Made by a program: the position numbers and the translations under genes. This document shows positions 1 through 6,200 of a stretch of DNA of 7,621 nt, in pieces (position 1 is the first letter of the stretch; each line of letters starts with the position of its first letter). Source of the stretch: Caryophanales bacterium UBA1744 (lineage in GTDB: Bacteria > Bacillota_I > Bacilli_A > RFN20 > CAG-826); the NCBI GenBank assembly GCA_002314915.1, contig DCHU01000059.1, positions 988 to 8,608 of the forward strand, read 5' to 3'. Under the pieces are notes generated by a model. The model was not told the origin of the DNA. It ran no database searches and worked only from the letters and a program-made list of their open reading frames with translations.

Positions 1-1007
1 TGACCGTCATCAACAAAGTTGAGCGTGACATGAATGAGCAAAGAAAGAAAAAAGCGAACGAATGCTTCTATGAAGTCAGATGTGGCGTTGTTCAGAATAG
101 CGAATCATCAGGCGGTTATAATGAAATCGTTACTGGTGCGAGATACGCTTCCAACTCTCAGTTTACGACAACGACAAACCTCGGGTTCTTTGACAAAGAT
201 GACAATGACATTTCAGCCTTTGACGATACCGATGACTGCAAGTCTGAGGTGGCGAAGATTGTTCGTGGAAAGAAATTCGTTGATAAATTCCGACCGGTGT
301 TCGACGTCAAAGGGCGAACAATCAGTGGCTACATGGTCAGAACCATTCCAATCAACACAGCGTTCGATAACATCGATGAGATGAAGAACTACGCAAATCG
401 TGCTAAGGAATCGGGAACACTGTTCAGCGCAATCATCAAAGATGCAGTCGGAAGATTCACGGCAGAAAAGGGTGATAATGATGATCTCATTCTCTTCATT
501 CCTACGATGGTGTGTGAAATAGGCGCACTCATAAAATCGATGCCAAAGATGAAGAAAGCGAAAGAAGCAAAGCTTGTATTCGTCTTCAAAGAATCCGATA
601 TATTCTCATACGAGACAAAGGAGAAGAGTGGATCATTCTTCAATGCCCTTGTCGATTTAAAAACAAGAGGTTACAGCGTTTCTCTCTTCCTTGATGGAGG
701 AAGATTGCTTCTCGCTGAGAACATATATGCGAGGTTCGATCACTTCTTCATCGACTTCGCGGAATCAACTGGAGACGTGTCTGGAACAAGAATTCGCTCG
801 CAGATTAGCGCGCTCGTTGATAAACTTGTCAAGTTCGATAAGCCGATTATCGCTACGAACCTAACATCTTGGATGTCTATTGAGATGGTAGTTGGAGCTG
901 GAATTGATTTCATTTCCTCCGACGCATTCTCTCCATATGACGACAACTTAAAACCAATTAATAAAAGAAGCCTTGATAGGCTTTACGGCATCAGTGAAAG
1001 GAAATAA
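1..1007 (+). CDS. EAL-fold signalling protein with degenerate active site, 5'-truncated
   Basis: The frame is open from the window edge (first whole codon at nt 3) to TAA at 1005-1007. The ATG at 30 lacks a convincing ribosome site and the reading continues upstream (TVINKVERD before it), so the true start is outside. Residues are numbered from that ATG. Residues 1 to about 60 resemble the end of a GGDEF domain (helix, then YEVRCGVV strand), probably also inactive. Residues 83-310 follow the EAL barrel: KFRPVFD-x-KGRTISGY (87-101), KLVFVFKES (181-189), a SLFLDGG segment (218-224), FFIDF (239-243), IIATNLTS (273-280) and FISSDAFSP (294-302). The EAL signature itself reads MVR (102-104), the DDFG acids read F220/L221, the Lys of LKID is F239, and the late glutamates are T276/T279. 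Phosphodiesterase activity is therefore unlikely; c-di-GMP binding or protein-protein signalling is possible. It lies 6 nt before proS. Fold assignment is moderately sure; function is inferred. Confidence 0.72.
   Translation, partial: TVINKVERDMNEQRKKKANECFYEVRCGVVQNSESSGGYNEIVTGARYASNSQFTTTTNLGFFDKDDNDISAFDDTDDCKSEVAKIVRGKKFVDKFRPVFDVKGRTISGYMVRTIPINTAFDNIDEMKNYANRAKESGTLFSAIIKDAVGRFTAEKGDNDDLILFIPTMVCEIGALIKSMPKMKKAKEAKLVFVFKESDIFSYETKEKSGSFFNALVDLKTRGYSVSLFLDGGRLLLAENIYARFDHFFIDFAESTGDVSGTRIRSQISALVDKLVKFDKPIIATNLTSWMSIEMVVGAGIDFISSDAFSPYDDNLKPINKRSLDRLYGISERK
997..1002 (+). promoter_or_regulatory. Probable ribosome binding site of proS
   Basis: AAAGGA lies 11 nt before the proS ATG at 1014 and sits inside the last codons of the preceding gene. 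This fits translation of proS from the same mRNA. The spacing is slightly long, so the site is plausible rather than strong. Confidence 0.5.
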
Positions 1008-1013
1008 CACTTT

Positions 1014-2450
1014 ATGGCACAGTTAAAGAACAACGCTATCACATCTAGAGACGAAGATTTCGCTCAGTGGTATACAGACGTTTGCAAAAAAGCAGAGTTG
1101 ATGAACTATTCATCAGTTAAGGGATTCATCAACTATCTCCCTTATGGATATGCAATTTGGGAGGAGATCCAGAATTACTTGAATAAGAGATTCAAAGCAG
1201 AAGGAGCTGAGAATGTCTATCTCCCAATGGTTATTCCAGAATCAATGTTCGCCAAGGAAAAAGAGCATGTCGAAGGATTTGCTCCAGAATGTTTAGTTGC
1301 TACCTATGGCGGCGGCAAGAAGCTTGAAGATCCATTAATCATCCGTCCAACATCAGAGATATTATTCTCCGATCTTTACAAGAATATCCTCAACTCACAC
1401 AGAGACTTGCCAAAGATGTTCAACCAGTGGTGTTCTGTTGTCAGATGGGAAAAGACCACAAGACCTTTCTTAAGAGGCTCAGAATTCCTCTGGCAGGAAG
1501 GACACTGCTTATTCGAAACAGAAGAACAGGCTAGAAGCAACGTTGAGACATTCCTCGATATCTACGACGATTGCGGTAAGAACGTTTTGGCAATCCCATT
1601 TGTCAAAGGCAGAAAGACGGAACACGAAAAATTCGCAGGCGCTGTTGCTACATACTCAATCGAAGCGCTTATGCACGACGGTAAGGCACTTCAGTCTGGA
1701 ACATCTCATTATCTCGGTACAGGTTTCGCAAAAGCATATGGAATCCAGTTCCTTGGAAGAAACAATAAACTTGAGGTTCCACACCAGACTTCTTGGGGAG
1801 TTTCAACACGATTAATCGGAGCTGTCATCATGGTTCACGGCGACGACAACGGACTTGTTTTGCCACCATATGTTGCTCCAACTCAGGTTGTCATCGTTCC
1901 AATTAGACAGAAAGAACCAGGAGTTCTCGAAGCTTGTGAAGACCTTAAGAACGCACTCTTGGCTCAGAACATCAGAGTTAAGCTCGATAAGGATGATTCA
2001 AAGACTCCAGGATGGAAGTTCGCTGAATATGAGATGAAGGGAATTCCTCTCAGAATTGAAGTCGGACCAAGAGATCTTGCAAACAATCAGGTTACATTGG
2101 TCGAAAGACTTAATGGCGAAAAGAAACTTGTTACCCTTGATTACATCAAAGAGAACATCCCAACAGTTTTAAACGACATCCATAATGCGATGTACAATGC
2201 AGCTAAGGAACGTCTTGAAAACTCTATTACTGATGTTGAAAACATCGATGAACTCAATGCAGTTCTCGCAAAAGGCGGATACGCAAGAATGGCATTCTGC
2301 GGAGAGGCTGAATGCGAACTCAAAATCAAAGAGATCACTGGCGGTGGCACTGCAAGATGCATCTACAAGGACATTGAAGAAGGCGGTGCACCATGTCCAG
2401 TTTGTGGCAAGCCTTCAACAATCGTCGCTTACTTCGCAAAGGCATATTAA
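1014..2450 (+). CDS. proS: Proline--tRNA ligase, archaeal/eukaryotic-type (ProS type 3)
   Basis: Cytoplasmic class II aminoacyl-tRNA synthetase that charges tRNA-Pro with proline using ATP. The 478 residues match the usual length of the short type 3 form, which lacks the editing insertion found between motifs 2 and 3 in the long bacterial form. Motif 1 spans about 36-77 (KGFINYLPYG to PMVIPES). RPTSE (111-115) is the proline-site loop. Motif 2 is RWEKTTRPFLRGSEFLWQEGH-like (144-164). HYLGTGFAKAYGIQF (232-246) follows, and motif 3 spans about 257-289 (HQTSWGVSTR, then HGDDNGLVLPP). The anticodon-binding domain covers about 290-395. The C-terminal domain carries the zinc ligands C429, C434, C461 and C464 and ends with the family's terminal tyrosine (AYFAKAY). 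The ATG is supported by the N-terminal family match and AAAGGA at 997. No T-box leader fits in the 6-nt gap upstream, so any control acts at a promoter further left. The identification is firm. Confidence 0.97.
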   Translation: MAQLKNNAITSRDEDFAQWYTDVCKKAELMNYSSVKGFINYLPYGYAIWEEIQNYLNKRFKAEGAENVYLPMVIPESMFAKEKEHVEGFAPECLVATYGGGKKLEDPLIIRPTSEILFSDLYKNILNSHRDLPKMFNQWCSVVRWEKTTRPFLRGSEFLWQEGHCLFETEEQARSNVETFLDIYDDCGKNVLAIPFVKGRKTEHEKFAGAVATYSIEALMHDGKALQSGTSHYLGTGFAKAYGIQFLGRNNKLEVPHQTSWGVSTRLIGAVIMVHGDDNGLVLPPYVAPTQVVIVPIRQKEPGVLEACEDLKNALLAQNIRVKLDKDDSKTPGWKFAEYEMKGIPLRIEVGPRDLANNQVTLVERLNGEKKLVTLDYIKENIPTVLNDIHNAMYNAAKERLENSITDVENIDELNAVLAKGGYARMAFCGEAECELKIKEITGGGTARCIYKDIEEGGAPCPVCGKPSTIVAYFAKAY

Positions 2451-2456
2451 TACGAA

Positions 2457-3086
2457 ATGAGACAGAACATTTTTAAATCTATATTGGCCGGTTTGCTCAT
2501 TGGCATAGCTGGATTTGCTTATCTTTTCTCATGCGTTAAGGGTTATCCAATCCTCGGCATGTTCTTGTTCTCTTTGGCTTTGATATCAATCTTCATCCTC
2601 CAACAGAACTTGTTCACGGGAAAGATTGGCTTTGCGAAACCAAAATGGGAATCTATCTCATTCTTGCTCGTTATTCTCGCGTTCAACTGCATTGGCGCTT
2701 TCCTAGTGGGAGTGGTCGCAAGGTTTATTCCGGATCTCCATGATTACGCAAAGACTTTGTTCCTTGCGAAATTCGATAAGCCAATTTGGCTGGAGTTCTT
2801 AAATGCAGTGCTGTGCGGCTTCATTATCCACTTAAGTGTTTTGCTCTATCGCAAAAGCGAGGGAAAACACCTACTTCCGATAGTGATGTGCATCATGTGT
2901 TTCATCGTCTCAGGATTTGAGCACTGTATTGCGGACATGTTCTATTTCATGGCAGGTATCACAACTGAGTCCGGCTACATCTGGAAGGGTGTGTTATACC
3001 TCTTGTTATTCATCGCGGGCAATTCGGTTGGATCGCTTGTGTTAAACATCATCTACGAACTCGGCTTCGATAAGAAGAAAGAATAA
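2457..3086 (+). CDS. Short formate/nitrite transporter (FNT) family membrane protein
   Basis: A 209-residue integral membrane protein, mostly hydrophobic, with six predicted helices (about 6-25, 32-50, 67-90, 110-130, 138-165, 176-200). FNT proteins are pentameric channels that move small monovalent anions such as formate, nitrite or hydrosulfide. Supporting marks are NLFTG (51-55), the broken second helix with its conserved Thr (T54); LCGFIIHLSVLL (119-130) where the family has LCNxLVCLA; GFEH (153-156) with the central pore His (H156); and AGNSVG (187-192) for the family's GN-x-GG. It lacks the 20-30 residue N-terminal extension of FocA-like proteins (usual length about 250-285). It starts 6 nt after proS. 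The nearest AGG-like sequence is AAAGG at 2438-2442, 14 nt away, so translation may depend on coupling to proS. Substrate cannot be told; the Asn-to-Gly change at 121 makes transfer of FocA function uncertain. Confidence 0.85.
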   Translation: MRQNIFKSILAGLLIGIAGFAYLFSCVKGYPILGMFLFSLALISIFILQQNLFTGKIGFAKPKWESISFLLVILAFNCIGAFLVGVVARFIPDLHDYAKTLFLAKFDKPIWLEFLNAVLCGFIIHLSVLLYRKSEGKHLLPIVMCIMCFIVSGFEHCIADMFYFMAGITTESGYIWKGVLYLLLFIAGNSVGSLVLNIIYELGFDKKKE

Positions 3087-3108
3087 GGCTCTCGGGCCTT
3101 TTTTCTTT
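3085..3108 (+). terminator. Rho-independent terminator after the FNT gene
   Basis: AAGGC (3085-3089) pairs with GCCTT (3096-3100) around a six-base loop, followed by a T-run (TTTTTTCTTTT, overlapping the stem). The hairpin starts within the TAA stop codon of the FNT gene. The stem is only five base pairs, but U-tract and position are typical. It would end the left transcription unit before the large helicase gene. Confidence 0.75.
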
Positions 3109-3156
3109 TGTGTTTTCAAAGATTTTTTCCCACTTTAAACACCGCCATAGGAAATA

Positions 3157-3210
3157 CTTAAAATCAAGTCTTTAAATAATGAAATTATTATATAGATTAT
3201 TAATATACGA
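3157..3210 (+). promoter_or_regulatory. AT-rich putative promoter region of the helicase gene
   Basis: Between the terminator and the helicase start, this stretch is almost wholly A and T. A -10-like TATTAT occurs at 3186-3191, and overlapping alternatives are TATAGA (3191-3196) and TATTAA (3198-3203). Possible -35 elements (TTAAAA at 3158-3163, TTTAAA at 3171-3176) match TTGACA only 4/6 and none has ideal spacing. A promoter is expected because the upstream unit is terminated, but the exact boxes cannot be fixed by eye. Confidence 0.4.
3175..3189. repeat. Small AT-only inverted repeat (AATAAT-GAA-ATTATT)
   Basis: Two six-base arms, AATAAT (3175-3180) and ATTATT (3184-3189), are exact reverse complements around GAA. 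The second arm overlaps the best -10 candidate, which is a placement seen for operators. In such AT-rich DNA a repeat of this size can arise by chance, so an operator role is only a guess. Confidence 0.3.
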
Positions 3211-3216
3211 GAGGTG
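3211..3216 (+). promoter_or_regulatory. Shine-Dalgarno site of the helicase gene
   Basis: GAGGTG lies five bases before the ATG at 3222 and matches the anti-Shine-Dalgarno well. It is the strongest ribosome site in the window and fixes the start of the large gene. Confidence 0.85.
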
Positions 3217-3221
3217 TCGAT

Positions 3222-6200
3222 ATGGAAAACGATTTAATCATTTTAAACATCGACCTCGCTGATTCCATTAACTATGTTAACTATCAAGCCGAGGTTTTAT
3301 TAAAAAAGAGGAAAGGAACCAACAAGCAAAACTTCTATTCCTTCTTGCGCAAAGTTTCGATTAAAAACGAATCGCTCGTCGACATCGAACATGCGGCTCT
3401 TTCAATTACCACCGACTCGCCTTACATCACAATTGAAGACACCATTCTCACTGACATTCAAAAAGGCAAAGTCACCGAAGTTGATTCGTTCTCATGCACT
3501 GTTAATGCGACTGAATTGTATAAACTCAATGCACCGATTGTTGCCACATTAATCTTTAGATTATTCAATGAAGATGGCGAAGTGATTGTCCATAAGCAGG
3601 AAACGCTTAAGATTTTGCCTATCGAAGAGGCTGCCTCAGACATAATAGGAGATAAGATTGATATTCTCTCATCGTTTGTCACTCCAGAGGATGACGAGGT
3701 CAAAAAGGTGGCTAGAGACGCATCAACCATTTTGATGAACTCTTACGGTAGGTGTGACTTTGCAGGATATCAGTATCATGACCCTAACAAAGTGAAGGAA
3801 GAAGCTCATGCGGTATTCCAGGCTCTTCAAGCTTTGAACATCCGTTATAGCGAGCCTCCTGCATCGTTTGAGAAAACATTCCAGAAAGTTCGACTCCCTT
3901 ATCAAGTTATTAAGGAAAAAGTCGGTACATGCCTAGATATCTCTATTCTTTATTGTTCAGTATTGGAATCTATCGGATTGAATCCATTGCTCAATTTGGT
4001 TAAAGGACATGCCTTCGCTGGTGTCATGCTAGACGATGAACATCTTCCTCATAACGTCGAGGACAACCTCACGCTTTTATCAAATGCGATTTCGGAAGGA
4101 ATTAACGAGATTCTTGTTTTGAATCCAACAGATGTTACGGTTTCTTCGTTCCCTGTTCCGTTCGAGAGTTCAATCAACAACGGAAAGAACTACTTGATCA
4201 ATCATCCTGGTTTGACCGCTATTGATATCGTCTCATCACACAGAGGAGAAACGCTTCCAATTCCTACTCCACACGAGATGTCTGATGGAACTTACTCCAT
4301 CGACACATCAATCCTAGAAAAAGATTATAGCGACACCATTGAGCAGATCGACCTTGAACACCGTGGCATAGTCATGGAGAAAGAAGATTACAAGCCAAAG
4401 GATAAGTTTGAATATTGGGAAGAGAAACTCTTAGATTTAAACCTCAAGAACAAACTCATCAATTTGCGTTTCCCTAAGAATGGAGTGGAGTTTATTGTCC
4501 CTGATTCTATTAAGTTTATCGAGTTCCTTTCGAGAAATGAAAAGGTTGCCATTGATTGCTCCGTCGGCTGTTCCACCGCCAAAGCGGAAAAAGGCCCATA
4601 TATGTTCACCAAGACCGAATACGGAGATCTTGCTGATGCTGGATATAAGAGGGGCGCAATTCTCGGATTCTCTGAGCTCAACAAGGGCGACGATTATTTA
4701 AAGTCTTTATCTAGAAAAGCAACAACAGCTCTTGAAGAGAGTGGATGCAATCCTTTGTTCTTAACCCTCGGCATCATTAGATGGTTCGATAACGAAAAGG
4801 CTGCAAAGAATAATTCCGGATCGATGTTCGCTCCTTTGTTCTTGCTTCCTATCAAGATGCCTAAGAGAAAGAGCGGTCTATATTACTCCTTTGAATACTC
4901 TATAGAAGACCTTCAGTTGAACACTACATTATTCCAATATTTCCAGCACAACTGCGGCATTGACATTACCGATATATCAACCGAGAACCTGCCAAAGGAC
5001 TCGAATGGTGTTGTCGATGTGAGAAAGATTTTCAACACTATCAAAAAGAGAATTGAGGCAAAAGACAATTGGACTTTGATTGAGGATGTGTCAACTGTAT
5101 CCATATTCAGTTTTGCTCACTTCACCATGTGGACAGATCTTAAGACCAGGCGAGATGAACTCCTCCTCAACCCTGTTGTCAAATCTTTATATAACGGAGT
5201 TAAGTCATGGGATGACAGAGATGACTTGGTATCTTATGAGGAAATGGATGATAAGCTTAACCCAAGCGCGCTTGCTATCCCTCTCCCAGCAGACTCTAGC
5301 CAAATCAAGGCTATCTCAGATTCACTTCAAGGCGAATCGTTCGTGTTAGACGGTCCTCCTGGAACTGGCAAATCTCAGACTATTGCCAACATGATCATCA
5401 ACTTCATGAATCACGGAAAGTCTGTTCTTTTCGTTGCGGAAAAGGAAGTTGCTCTCAATGTTGTTAAAAAGAGATTGGACGACCTTGGATTAGGAGATTT
5501 CACCTTGGAACTCTCAAGCGCTAACGCATCTAAGTCACAAGTACTTGCTAAACTCGGAACAATGCTTGATTACGGTTCCACCAAGAACCCTGAAGATTAT
5601 TCCAAAATTGCGGACGAGCTCTCTATAAAGAGAGAAAGCCTCAACACAATCCTTGATAAAATCCATAAGGAGAATGGATTCTTCTTGTCTTGCTACGATG
5701 CGATTGTCGGATATCTATCCCTTGCTAAATACAAAGGCAAATTATCAATATCAGAAGATTATGCTTCTTCTCTAGATAGAGATTCATATGATGCAGCGTT
5801 AGATGAATTATCTAATCTGGAAAACAAGATTGCTATAAATGGTGAATACTCAACGAATTCCTTAATTGGATTTACATCAAGGGTTTATTCATTATTGTTA
5901 AGAGATCAAGCCCTTGAAGAGATTGACCAATTGGCGAAAACGGTCAGACCATTTCAACTCGATTTATATAACGCGTTCTTGAAGATTAAAGACGTCGTTC
6001 CAACAACAAGGGCTAATGCTGAATTGTTCGCTTCACTGATTTCAGTGGTCAGGGAAGAAGGCGCGGTTCACGAGAAAGTTCTTGGATATGATACTTTCCG
6101 TGAAAAATATGACTCTATTAAGGAAATGACATCATACATCCGCGATAAGTTCGCGTTAGAGGATGATCTCGCTACAAGATGGAACGATAAGGCATACTCG

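Noticed and set aside
30..384. ATG codons at 30 and 34 as possible starts of the first gene, including an overlapping +1 frame to 384
   Set aside because: The frame of 30 is open to the window edge and has no ribosome site; the frame of 34 gives a low-complexity Ser/Thr/Met-rich peptide lying wholly over the EAL-like gene.
389..946. Minus-strand open frames (389-643, 740-946) opposite the EAL-like gene
   Set aside because: They mirror the codon pattern of the + strand gene, show no recognisable domain and no Shine-Dalgarno.
1543..2460. Short + and - strand frames inside proS (1543-1815, 1855-2037, 2141-2362, 2185-2460)
   Set aside because: All lie inside a firmly identified gene, and their products are compositionally odd and match nothing I know.
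3087..3221. tRNA, riboswitch, small RNA or CRISPR in the only sizeable intergenic gap
   Set aside because: The gap is 135 bases, holds a terminator and AT-rich DNA, and shows no cloverleaf, no conserved aptamer core and no spaced repeats.
3458..3905. Minus-strand frames opposite the helicase N-terminus
   Set aside because: The + strand frame there has clear transglutaminase-like motifs; the antisense peptides are Ser/Thr-rich shadows.
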